Source: an uncultured Ruminococcus sp.
GTDB taxonomy: Bacteria; Bacillota; Clostridia; Oscillospirales; Acutalibacteraceae
Assembly (NCBI GenBank): GCA_902794395.1
Contig: CADBHB010000005.1
Span: forward strand, 154,723 to 218,722
Length of the DNA: 64,000 nucleotides
Reading direction: 5' to 3'
The position numbers and the translations under genes are program-made. The number at the start of each line of letters is the position of its first letter. The stretch's first letter is position 1. Below, piece after piece: positions 43,443 through 51,564 of this stretch. Under the pieces are notes generated by a model that was not told where the DNA came from, did not search any database, and saw only the letters and a program-made list of their open reading frames with translations.

Positions 43443-45488
43443 TTATTCAGCCTCTACAGCTTCCTCGGCAGCTTCCGCGGCAGCCTCTGCAGCGTCCTCA
43501 GCCGCTTCCTCAACAACGGGAGCCGCCTTTACGGGCGCCTGCTCGTCTTCGGGGAGGAGTGCGCGCATGGAAAGGCTTACGCGCTTTTTGTCAAAGTCGA
43601 TAGCGGTGATCTTCGCGTCGACCTCTTCACCTACCGACAGAACGTCGGCGGGCTTTTCGATCCTCTTGTTGGCGATCTGAGAAATGTGGATAAGACCGTC
43701 GATGCCGGGGATGATGTTGGCAAACGCGCCGAAGGTGGTCAGACCAACGATCTTAGCCTTGACAACGGTGCCCTCGGGATACTCTCTCTTGAGGATCTCC
43801 CAGGGATTGTCCTCGGCGTTCTTGAAGCCGAGGGAGATCTTCTTGGTCTCCTCGTTGATGTCCTTTACATAAACCTCAACGGTGTCGCCTACATTTACGA
43901 CCTCGCTGGGATGCTTGATGTGTGTCCAGGAAAGCTCGGAAATATGGATCATGCCGAATACGCCGCCCAGATCAACGAACGCGCCGTAGCTTGTGAGTGA
44001 CTTAACAACACCGGTGTAACGCTTACCGATCTCGCAGTTCTTCCAGAACTCCTCGCGCTGAGCCGCTCTCTGCTCCTTAAGCACGCTGCGGATGGAGCCG
44101 ATGGCTCTCTTATATCTGCCGCGCTGAGAAACTTCGATCAGACGGAAGTTGACGTCCTGACCGACGAGGTCTTCCAATTTTTCGTCGCGGGTCGCCGTAG
44201 CCTGTGAAGCGGGGATGAATACTCTGACGCCGTTGTAAATTACGATGACGCCGCCCTTAACTGCCTCTGTTACCTTGCTTTCGAGAATCTCTTGAGAGTC
44301 TACCTTTTTCTGAAGCTCCTCCCAGCCCTTCTGCGCGTCTACTCTGCGCTTGGAGAGCATGATGGTGCCTTCCTGGTCGTTGGTCTTCATAATGAGCAGC
44401 TCGACCTGGTCGCCGACCTTTACGACGTCCTCGGGTTTAACCGTAGGATCGTTGGACAATTCGTCCGCCGGAATAAAGCCTGTCTGTTTTCTGCCGACAT
44501 CGACCTGTACTTCATTAGGCGCGATGCTGATGACTGTACCCATTACCCTCTCATTTGTATTTAAGTTTTTGAGGGATTCCTCAAGCAACTCCTCAAAAGA
44601 TTCTTCGACATTTGTTGTTGTTTCACCGGATTTGATTTCTTCACTCATTGTATCCAGTACCTCCTTTATTATCCTTGCAGGTGTTGAAGCGCCTGCAGTT
44701 ACGCCGATTCGTTCAGCCTTGCGAACCTGATCGAGATCAAGCTCGGCGGCGGTCTCTATGAGGACGGTGTCGGGACAGCGCTTTTGACAGATGTCAAACA
44801 GCTTGCCTGTGTTGGAGCTGTGACGGTCGCCGATCACCACCATAAAGTCCGACTGAGCCGCGATCTTATCAGCCTCGCTTTGCCTAACGGACGTAGCATT
44901 ACATATTGTATCAAATATTTTTGCATTTGTACATAGTTTTTTTATCTTTTTTACAGATTTTTTTAATTCTTTTGTGTCAAAAGTTGTCTGAGCCACCATT
45001 TTGACCTGTTTATTATTCTTATTTAGAATAATAGGCAAAATCTCGTCCAATTCCACCTCGTTATTAAAGGTGTAATACTCGCAGTTGCAGTTGCCGATGA
45101 TGCCCTGAACCTCGGGGTGGTCGCGGTTTCCGGCGATGAGCATAATGTCGTTTTCGTCGGTCTGCGCGACAAGGCGGTGGATCTTTTTTACAAAGGGGCA
45201 GGTGGCGTCCCTGTAGGGCATGCCCTTTTGCTCCAGCTCGTCGATAACCTTTTTGGGAACGCCGTGGCTGCGGATAACCAATATTTCATCCTCGTCCGGC
45301 TCGTCGGTGCTGTTTACGGGGCGGCAGCCCTTTTTCTTCAGCTCCTCCACCATCTCCATATTGTGGATGATGGGACCCAGCGTGCAGACCTTTTTGCCCT
45401 CGGCAAGCAGGTCGTTGACCATATCGACTGCGCGGCTGACGCCGAAGCAGAAGCCCGCCGACTCAGCCTTTGTTAAGCTCTTTTGCAT
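43443..45488 (-). CDS. ispH: Fused 4-hydroxy-3-methylbut-2-enyl diphosphate reductase (IspH) and ribosomal protein S1
   Basis: The 681-residue fusion has IspH at about residues 1-285, with the three Fe-S cysteines in AGFCFGV, DATCPFV and ICNATSVRQ. IspH makes IPP and DMAPP at the end of the MEP pathway. A Glu-rich linker (about 285-315) joins four S1 RNA-binding domains (about 315-645), for example [29 protein letters not shown] and [26 protein letters not shown]. An Ala/Glu tail ends the protein. The fusion is known in Clostridia. It overlaps the plsC stop by 26 bases. The operon is cmk-plsC-ispH/rpsA. Confidence 0.96.
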   Translation of the reverse strand: MQKSLTKAESAGFCFGVSRAVDMVNDLLAEGKKVCTLGPIIHNMEMVEELKKKGCRPVNSTDEPDEDEILVIRSHGVPKKVIDELEQKGMPYRDATCPFVKKIHRLVAQTDENDIMLIAGNRDHPEVQGIIGNCNCEYYTFNNEVELDEILPIILNKNNKQVKMVAQTTFDTKELKKSVKKIKKLCTNAKIFDTICNATSVRQSEADKIAAQSDFMVVIGDRHSSNTGKLFDICQKRCPDTVLIETAAELDLDQVRKAERIGVTAGASTPARIIKEVLDTMSEEIKSGETTTNVEESFEELLEESLKNLNTNERVMGTVISIAPNEVQVDVGRKQTGFIPADELSNDPTVKPEDVVKVGDQVELLIMKTNDQEGTIMLSKRRVDAQKGWEELQKKVDSQEILESKVTEAVKGGVIVIYNGVRVFIPASQATATRDEKLEDLVGQDVNFRLIEVSQRGRYKRAIGSIRSVLKEQRAAQREEFWKNCEIGKRYTGVVKSLTSYGAFVDLGGVFGMIHISELSWTHIKHPSEVVNVGDTVEVYVKDINEETKKISLGFKNAEDNPWEILKREYPEGTVVKAKIVGLTTFGAFANIIPGIDGLIHISQIANKRIEKPADVLSVGEEVDAKITAIDFDKKRVSLSMRALLPEDEQAPVKAAPVVEEAAEDAAEAAAEAAEEAVEAE

Positions 45489-46092
45489 CCTCTTCCCTCA
45501 TTCTCTTTATTTCGTCCATTATCTTGGTGGTGGCGCCCTTAAGCTCGCGTCTGCCGCTGTCGGGGGTCAGCCCGAGCTGCTCGGGGCTGAGCGGGTCGCC
45601 GAAGTGGATTATGGTTTTGGAAAACCTGCGGAAAAAGTTCCGCTTGGTTATGCAGCAGGGCACCACGGGAAGCTGCATTTGCTGCGCCACCAGCGCGCAG
45701 CCGCTGCGCGGACGCAGCAGCTCGCCCGTTTTGGTGCGGGTGCCCTCGAGGAAGATGGTCATAACGTTGCCCTCTTTGAGAATATCCTCGCCCGTTTTAA
45801 GCGCCTTGCCGTCTCCGGCTCCGCGCTCCACCGGAAACGCGCCCAGCGCGCGGATCACCGCGGCGGCGAATTTATTTGAAAACAGCTCAGACTTCGCCAT
45901 AAAGTACAGCCGGCGCTTTTCCGAAAGCCCCAGCAGCACGGGGTCGGCAAAGGACATATGGTTGCTGGCGAGGATAACGCCGCCCTCGGCGGGTATCGCG
46001 CCCTTGTTTTTCACTTTGAAGCGGTACAGCAGCTTGTAAGCCGGCATCAGGATAGCCTTGCCGACCGCGTATAAAACCTTGTTTTGCGCCAT
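45463..46092 (-). CDS. plsC: 1-acyl-sn-glycerol-3-phosphate acyltransferase (PlsC)
   Basis: The 209-residue membrane-associated acyltransferase has block I SNHMSFADPVLLG (HX4D, about residues 44-49), block II AVIRALGAFPVERGAGDGKAL, block III FLEGTRTKTGELL and block IV VVPCCI. It converts lysophosphatidic acid to phosphatidic acid. It shares one base with the cmk stop and overlaps ispH-rpsA by 26 bases. The cmk-plsC-ispH/rpsA order is common in Clostridia. Confidence 0.93.
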   Translation of the reverse strand: MAQNKVLYAVGKAILMPAYKLLYRFKVKNKGAIPAEGGVILASNHMSFADPVLLGLSEKRRLYFMAKSELFSNKFAAAVIRALGAFPVERGAGDGKALKTGEDILKEGNVMTIFLEGTRTKTGELLRPRSGCALVAQQMQLPVVPCCITKRNFFRRFSKTIIHFGDPLSPEQLGLTPDSGRRELKGATTKIMDEIKRMREEDAKELNKG

Positions 46093-46760
46093 CAGAGATG
46101 CTCCTTTATTACCGAAATGATCGCTTCCACGCTCTGCTCAAAGTCAAGCTCCGTGGTGTCCACCGTCACGCTGTCCTCGGCGGGCTTCAGCGGCGCGATC
46201 TCGCGGTGGCTGTCGTTGTAGTCGCGGGTTATCACGTCACGCAGAACATCCTCGTAGTTGACGTCCATCCCCTTCTCAAGCAGTTCCTTGCAGCGTCTTT
46301 CGGCGCGCGCCTCGGGAGAAGCGGTCAAAAATATCTTGACCTGAGCGTCCGGCAGCACAACGGTGCCGATGTCCCTGCCGTCCATGATGACGTTGTGGGT
46401 CTTTGCCATGCTGCGCTGCAGGTCGAGCAGATAGGCGCGCACCGCGGGAACGGCGGAGATCTTTGACGCCGTCATCGAAGCCTCGGGGGTGCGGATCTCA
46501 CCGGACACATCCTCGCCGTCGAGCAAGACCACCTGCTCGCCGCTTTCGTTGAAGGCGAGGTCAACGGTGATGCTGCCCAGCAGCGCGTCCACCTCGGGAG
46601 AAGGCGCAGGCTCTACGCCCCTGCGGCTTGCCGCCAGACCGATGGCGCGGTACAGCGCGCCGGTATCAACATAAATGTAATCAAGCGCCTTGGCAACGCG
46701 CTTGGCAATAGAGGACTTGCCCGCGCCCGCGGGACCGTCCAAAGCGATCGCGATAGACAT
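46092..46760 (-). CDS. cmk: Cytidylate kinase
   Basis: The 222-residue kinase has the P-loop ALDGPAGAGKSSIAKRVA (residues 6-23), the YVDTGALYRAIGLAA motif and DGRDIGTVVLPDAQVK. It phosphorylates CMP and dCMP in the cytosol. It is the first gene of the cmk-plsC-ispH/rpsA operon. The leader (46761-46845) is an AT-rich run. Confidence 0.96.
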   Translation of the reverse strand: MSIAIALDGPAGAGKSSIAKRVAKALDYIYVDTGALYRAIGLAASRRGVEPAPSPEVDALLGSITVDLAFNESGEQVVLLDGEDVSGEIRTPEASMTASKISAVPAVRAYLLDLQRSMAKTHNVIMDGRDIGTVVLPDAQVKIFLTASPEARAERRCKELLEKGMDVNYEDVLRDVITRDYNDSHREIAPLKPAEDSVTVDTTELDFEQSVEAIISVIKEHL

Positions 46761-46772
46761 ATTTAAAACCTT

Positions 46773-46850
46773 CCTTTTTATTAGAGTTTAGAGTTGAGAG
46801 TTTTTTAGTTTTTAGTTGTTAGTTAATTCGTTATTTGTTAATTGTTAATT
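46773..46850. repeat. AT-rich low-complexity spacer
   Basis: The spacer is composed of short iterations of TTAGAGTTTAGAG, TTAGTTGTTAGTTAATT and TTGTTAATTG. Related runs are found at 27833-27867 and 32611-32645. I see no coding or clear regulatory signal in it. Confidence 0.6.
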
Positions 46851-48086
46851 GCTCAAGGCTCCGCTTTCTCCTGCCAGGCGGCCTGTGCTCCAGGCTATCT
46901 GCAGATTGAAGCCGCCGGTGTAGGCGTCCACGTCAAGCACCTCGCCCGCGAAGTACAAGCCCTTTACCAGCTTGCTCTCCATGGTCTTGGGGTCGATCTC
47001 GCCGACCTTCACGCCGCCCGAGGTGACAATCGCCTCCTCGATAGGGCGAAAGCCGCTGAGCGGCACCGAAAAGCTCTTGAGTATCTCAGCCAGCCTTTTG
47101 CGCTCCTCTTTGGTGACAGAATGGCACTTTTTATCAAAGGGCACGCCCCAGCGCTTGAGCACCGGCACTATTATCTTGCGCGGCAAAAGCTTTGAAAACG
47201 CATTGGACACGTCGCGGTTGCTGTTTTCGTGAAGCTCCCTTTGCAGGCGTTTGTCAAGCTGCTCGTGATCGAGCGCGGGCTTGAGGTCGATAACGGCTGA
47301 GTAGCGGTCGGGCTGTATCTCCCGCAGATGGGAGCTTGCCGAAAGTATCATCGGACCGCTTAGCCCGAAGTGGGTGAACAGCATTTCGCCGAAGTCGGTA
47401 TACACCGCCTTGCCGCTTTGCGCGTCGGTTATCTTCAAGCCGACGTTTCGCAGCGACAAGCCCTGCATCGACTTACATTCGGGATCGGGGCTTTCCAGCG
47501 GCACCAGCGAGGGCTTAAGCTCGGTAACGGTATGCCCCGCCTGACGGGCAAGCAGATAGCCGTCGCCCGTGGAGCCGGTAAGCGGATAGCTTTTGCCGCC
47601 GCAGCATACGATGACAGCGTCGGCGAAATAGGTTTGCTTCTGCCCCTTTACGCCCACCGCCTCGCCGTTTTCAAGCTCTAAGGACACAGCCGTGTCGTTT
47701 ACGATATTAACGCCGCTGTCCTTCACAAAGCGCCGCAGCGCGTCCACCACATCCACCGCCTTGTCCGACTGAGGATAGCAGCGGTTGCCGCGCTCGGTTT
47801 TGAGCGGCAAGCCTATGTCCTCAAAAAAGGCGTAGGTATCGGCGGGCGTAAAGCGGCTGACCGCCGAGTAGAGGAACCTGCCGTTTACGGGCACGTTAGA
47901 GATAAAGGCGGGCACGTCGCAGTTGTTAAGGATGTTGCAGCGACCCTTTCCGGTTATCATTATTTTGCGTCCCACACGGGGATTTTTTTCAAGCAAGGTC
48001 ACCGACGCGCCCAGCCGCGCGGCAGTGCCCGCAGCCATCAGTCCCGCGGCGCCCGCGCCGATGACAGCTATCTTTTTATTTGTCAT
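46845..48086 (-). CDS. NAD(P)/FAD-dependent oxidoreductase, YhiN/HI0933 family
   Basis: The start is the ATG at 48086 (after GGGCGATAAG), giving 413 residues; a longer frame upstream belongs to the rpiR end. The N-terminal Rossmann motif is AVIGAGAAGLMAAGTAA and the RKIMITGKGRCNILNN motif follows, diagnostic of the HI0933/YhiN flavoprotein family. Also present are CCGGKSYPLTGSTGDGYLLA and a C-terminal LYFAGEVLDVDAYTGGFNLQIAWSTG, the second FAD-contact motif. The function of the family is poorly defined. It overlaps the RpiR gene end by 11 bases and is probably co-transcribed with it. Confidence 0.9.
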   Translation of the reverse strand: MTNKKIAVIGAGAAGLMAAGTAARLGASVTLLEKNPRVGRKIMITGKGRCNILNNCDVPAFISNVPVNGRFLYSAVSRFTPADTYAFFEDIGLPLKTERGNRCYPQSDKAVDVVDALRRFVKDSGVNIVNDTAVSLELENGEAVGVKGQKQTYFADAVIVCCGGKSYPLTGSTGDGYLLARQAGHTVTELKPSLVPLESPDPECKSMQGLSLRNVGLKITDAQSGKAVYTDFGEMLFTHFGLSGPMILSASSHLREIQPDRYSAVIDLKPALDHEQLDKRLQRELHENSNRDVSNAFSKLLPRKIIVPVLKRWGVPFDKKCHSVTKEERKRLAEILKSFSVPLSGFRPIEEAIVTSGGVKVGEIDPKTMESKLVKGLYFAGEVLDVDAYTGGFNLQIAWSTGRLAGESGALSN

Positions 48087-48960
48087 TCTTATCGCCCACC
48101 CGGTCATGGTTGGTGTATACGCCCTCGCGGTTCCACACCTGCTCAAGCGCCTTAAAGGTCTCGCTGACCTCGTCCTTCTTCTTGAGCACCGTAGCCACTA
48201 TCAGGGCGTTTATCAGGCTGAGTGGCGCTACCAGTGAATCTACTATGGACGCCATGTCGCTGCGCGCGATAAGAATAGAGTCCGCCGAGGACACCAGCGG
48301 CGAAGCCATGCTGTCGGTGATGGCGACCGCGTGAGCGCCGCGGCTGCGGGCGAAATCCATCGCCTCCACCGCCATGGTGCTGTAGCGCGGGAATGAGATG
48401 CCGATGATGATGTCGTCGCTGGTTATGCGGAAAATATGCTCGTACATAGTGGTGGTGCTGGTGGTGTTTATAACCGTCACGTTGTCAAAGATAAGCTGGA
48501 AATAGTACGCCAAAAAGCTAGCTATGGCGGCTGTGGAGCGCACGCCGAAAATGTAGATGCGCTTTGCCTTGCAGATCTCATCCACCGCGCGGCTGAAATC
48601 CTCGTGAGAGGTCTCCTCTATGGTGCGGCGTATTTTCTCGATGTCCTGCATAAGCACGCTGTCGAGCACGCTGGCGTCCCCTATGCGGCTTGAGGTGACC
48701 TCTATGCGCTGCACCGAGGTGAGCTTGCTGCGGATCATCTCCTGCATAGCCTTTTGCAGCTTGGGATAGCCGTCGTAGCCCAGCTCGGTGGCAAAGCGCA
48801 CCACCGTGCTCTCGGACACGCCTACGGTCTCGCCCAGCTTGGCGGCGGTCATAAAAGCCGCCTTGTCGTAATGCTCCTCGATGTAGAGGGCTATGCGCTT
48901 TTGCCCTTTTGAGAAGCTGTTCATCATCAATTCTATCCTTGTGAGCAGATGAGTCATCAT
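48076..48960 (-). CDS. RpiR-family transcriptional regulator (HTH plus SIS domain)
   Basis: The ATG at 48960 follows AAGGAG by nine bases, giving 294 residues; the open frame further upstream runs into the MITE-like element. The N-terminal RpiR helix-turn-helix contains MTAAKLGETVGVSESTVVRFATELGYDGYPKLQKA. The C-terminal SIS sugar-phosphate domain has IYIFGVRSTAAIASFLAYY and IGISFPRYSTMAVEAMDFARSRGA. Family members respond to sugar phosphates; the target here is unknown. The next gene (YhiN-type flavoprotein) overlaps its stop. Confidence 0.9.
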   Translation of the reverse strand: MMTHLLTRIELMMNSFSKGQKRIALYIEEHYDKAAFMTAAKLGETVGVSESTVVRFATELGYDGYPKLQKAMQEMIRSKLTSVQRIEVTSSRIGDASVLDSVLMQDIEKIRRTIEETSHEDFSRAVDEICKAKRIYIFGVRSTAAIASFLAYYFQLIFDNVTVINTTSTTTMYEHIFRITSDDIIIGISFPRYSTMAVEAMDFARSRGAHAVAITDSMASPLVSSADSILIARSDMASIVDSLVAPLSLINALIVATVLKKKDEVSETFKALEQVWNREGVYTNHDRVGDKNDK

Positions 48961-48998
48961 TTTATATGTCTCCTTGCCGATCATTACAATTTTCACTA

Positions 48999-49124
48999 AT
49001 ACTAATCTCAGATAAAAAGTGGACAAAGATTTGCGAGGATATTTTTCGCAAGACGAGGCGAAGGACGCCGCAAGGCTGGCGCCTTGCAAGGACGGATTGT
49101 CTATTTTTTATTTGAGTTTAGTAT
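48999..49124. mobile_element. MITE-like element, 126 bp, between rpiR and hisH
   Basis: The left end, ATACTAATCTCAGATAAAAA, and the reverse-complemented right end, ATACTAAACTCAAATAAAAA, are inverted repeats that match the ends of the 158-bp copy at 55498-55655. The inside also matches that copy in inverse orientation, apart from an absent 30-base segment. It lies between divergent promoters and is non-coding. Confidence 0.85.
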
Positions 49125-49277
49125 AAGATGTATTTTACCACACAATCCTGCAAAATTCAATCGTATTTGCAAGAATAATCGCTTGTTTCAAGAAATTTTT
49201 GAATTTTATAAAATGCGCGGTTGCAAAAAGCACAAAGCTATGGTAAAATTGAACTACATCGAAACGGAGATGATAAC

Positions 49278-49895
49278 ATGATAGCGATAATAGACTACGG
49301 CGCGGGCAACATACGCAGCGTAAGCAAGGCGTTCGCGCACATCGGCTGCGACACCTTTGTAACCCGCGACCGCGACGCCATATTGAAAGCCGACGCAGCG
49401 GTGCTGCCCGGCGTAGGCTCCTTCGGCGACACCGCCGACAGCCTTGACAGCTTTGGCATACGCGACACCGTGTTGGCTTATATTGAGAGCGGCAAGCCGT
49501 TTTTGGGTATATGCCTTGGCTTGCAGCTGCTTTTCCCCGAAAGCGAGGAAAGCCCCGGCGCTAAGGGTCTGGGCGTTTTTGAGGGCAGCATAACAAAGAT
49601 ACCCGTCGGCGAAGGCTTAAAGATACCGCACATGGGCTGGAACAGCCTCGACATCAAAAAGCACGGCGTTTTGTTTAAGGGCATCGAGGGCAACCCCTAT
49701 GTGTATTTCGTACATTCCTACTTCCTCAACGCCGCGGACAAAGGCATAGTGGCGGCTCAGACGCAGTACGGCGTGACGATAGACGCGGCGATTGAGCAGG
49801 GCAACGTGTTTGCCACACAGTTCCACCCCGAAAAGAGCGGCGACGTGGGACTGCGTATCCTGAAAAACTTTGCCGCGCTTGTGGAGGGTGAGTAA
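49278..49895 (+). CDS. hisH: Imidazole glycerol phosphate synthase subunit HisH
   Basis: The 205-residue class I glutamine amidotransferase starts at the ATG at 49278 (after GGAGATGATAAC) with [19 protein letters not shown]. It has the catalytic cysteine in [12 protein letters not shown] (about residues 78-89) and the His/Glu pair in [10 protein letters not shown] (about 182-191). It supplies ammonia to HisF for histidine and AICAR production. It abuts hisF. No other his genes are in the window. Confidence 0.95.
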   Translation: MIAIIDYGAGNIRSVSKAFAHIGCDTFVTRDRDAILKADAAVLPGVGSFGDTADSLDSFGIRDTVLAYIESGKPFLGICLGLQLLFPESEESPGAKGLGVFEGSITKIPVGEGLKIPHMGWNSLDIKKHGVLFKGIEGNPYVYFVHSYFLNAADKGIVAAQTQYGVTIDAAIEQGNVFATQFHPEKSGDVGLRILKNFAALVEGE

Positions 49896-50654
49896 ATGTA
49901 CGCAAAAAGGATAATCCCCTGCCTGGACATAAAAAACGGCAGGGTAGTAAAAGGCATGAGCTTTTTGAATCTTGTTGACGCGGGCGATCCCGTGGAGTGC
50001 GCTAAGCAGTACGACAAACAGGGCGCCGACGAGCTGGTGTTTTTGGACATCACCGCCTCCTCGGACGCGCGCGATATTGTCATCGACATGGTTGAGCAGG
50101 TCGCAAACAGCATCTTCATCCCCTTTACTGTAGGCGGCGGCATACGCAGCGTAGACGACTTTAACGCGCTGCTGCGCGCGGGCGCCGACAAGGTCAGCGT
50201 CAACTCGGCGGCGGTGAAGCGCCCCGAGCTTATCAGCGAGGCGGCTTATAAATTCGGCAGCCAGTGCGTGGTGGCGGCTATCGACGCCAAACGCAAAAGC
50301 GACGGCGGCTGGGAGGTTTATGTGCACGGCGGCAGAACACCCGTGGGGCTTGACGCGGTGCAGTGGGCGGTCGAGTGCGAAAAGCGCGGCGCGGGAGAGA
50401 TACTGCTGACGAGCATGGATGAGGACGGTCAAAAAAATGGCTACGACCTTGAGCTTACCAAGGCGGTGAGCGAACGCGTGAGCATACCTGTGATAGCCAG
50501 CGGCGGCGCGGGCGCCATGGAGCATTTTTACGACGCCTTTACCAAAGGAAAAGCCGACGCGGTTCTGGCGGCTTCGCTGTTCCACTTCGGCGAGATACCG
50601 ATACCTAAGCTTAAGGAGTATTTGAACGAGAGAAGCATACCGGTGCGGTTATAA
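49896..50654 (+). CDS. hisF: Imidazole glycerol phosphate synthase subunit HisF
   Basis: The 252-residue TIM barrel begins [20 protein letters not shown], with catalytic Asp11 in CLDIK and the second catalytic Asp in [12 protein letters not shown] (about position 130). Phosphate-binding TVGGGIRS and [10 protein letters not shown] follow. It converts PRFAR to IGP and AICAR using ammonia from HisH. It starts immediately at the hisH stop. It looks like a normal histidine enzyme rather than a surface-sugar paralogue. Confidence 0.96.
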   Translation: MYAKRIIPCLDIKNGRVVKGMSFLNLVDAGDPVECAKQYDKQGADELVFLDITASSDARDIVIDMVEQVANSIFIPFTVGGGIRSVDDFNALLRAGADKVSVNSAAVKRPELISEAAYKFGSQCVVAAIDAKRKSDGGWEVYVHGGRTPVGLDAVQWAVECEKRGAGEILLTSMDEDGQKNGYDLELTKAVSERVSIPVIASGGAGAMEHFYDAFTKGKADAVLAASLFHFGEIPIPKLKEYLNERSIPVRL

Positions 50655-50690
50655 TTCTTTTTCAGAACAAAAACAGAGATCAGGGACGTG

Positions 50691-50720
50691 TACCCGCGAG
50701 GCACACGTCCCTGTTTTTTT
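50691..50720 (+). terminator. Terminator after hisF
   Basis: CAGGGACGTG (50691-50700 region) pairs with CACGTCCCTG, followed by eight T. It lies between convergent hisF and sseB. Confidence 0.85.
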
Positions 50721-50724
50721 AATA

Positions 50725-51546
50725 TCAGTTTTGCTCCTTGTGGTAGAACGGCTCTATGCCCTTGACCGCGTTGCGGGCAAATTCCATAGTGAAGGGCATG
50801 ATGGTCAGCGCCTCCTCGTCGTCTATGAAGGGCTTGGCGACTTCGGCTATGCCCTCGAAGGTCTGATCCATGTCGCCGAGGAAATCCACGACGATGAAGT
50901 AGCCGGTCTTGCCGTCCTTTTCTATCATTCTGAGGAAGGCGGCGTTTACCTGCGGCTCGGTGGAGAGGTGGTTGATGAGCGCCGCCATCAGGTCGATGGG
51001 ATACTCCTCCGGCTCCCCTACCTTGACCTGGGTGCCGTTTGCGATGATGTTCTTTTTGCGGCGCATGTAGTCGTACTGCTGCTTGATGGAAATGACCATC
51101 GGCTTGGGGAAGGTGACGCTTTTGCCGAAGGCGTTTATTACAAAGCCCTCGGTGCCGGACTTGGGATCCATAACCATGCCTGCGAGGCTGTCAAAATCGG
51201 TGACTACCTTATGCGAACCCGCGACTCCGTTCCACTTGTTCATTTCGTCGGTGTCGGTGAACACGCCGAAGAACTTCTGCTTGGTCTGATTGTTCTCGAG
51301 CAGGCGGAACTGAACCTGCGTAGCGCTGCTCATCACGGTCTTGCCGTTCTGAGTGTGCGCCTGCGGGGTCTGCTTTACATTGGCGGGAAGTATGAACTTA
51401 GCCTTGACGCACTCGGTTATCATAGCGTCGATGTTAGGCTTTGAGCCATCCTCCTGCATTTTTTCGATAGCCGCTTTTAGCTCGGGATTCTTTATCTCCT
51501 CGGCAGGCACCTTGCTGTTTTCTACCTTTAAATTGTTTTCGCTCAT
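50725..51546 (-). CDS. SseB-family protein
   Basis: The 273-residue cytosolic protein has an SseB N-terminal domain, with NPELKAAIEKMQ, AKFILPANV and FGVFTDTDEMNKW ... GFVINAFGKSV. A C-terminal domain has STEPQVNAAFLRMIEKDGKTGYFIVVDF, matching the SseB C-terminal pattern. The family was named for enhanced serine sensitivity in E. coli; its molecular role is unclear. The ribosome site is AAGGATATAT. It follows the amylase gene by 18 bases on the same strand. Confidence 0.8.
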   Translation of the reverse strand: MSENNLKVENSKVPAEEIKNPELKAAIEKMQEDGSKPNIDAMITECVKAKFILPANVKQTPQAHTQNGKTVMSSATQVQFRLLENNQTKQKFFGVFTDTDEMNKWNGVAGSHKVVTDFDSLAGMVMDPKSGTEGFVINAFGKSVTFPKPMVISIKQQYDYMRRKKNIIANGTQVKVGEPEEYPIDLMAALINHLSTEPQVNAAFLRMIEKDGKTGYFIVVDFLGDMDQTFEGIAEVAKPFIDDEEALTIMPFTMEFARNAVKGIEPFYHKEQN

Positions 51547-51564
51547 AATAATATATCCTTCCTG

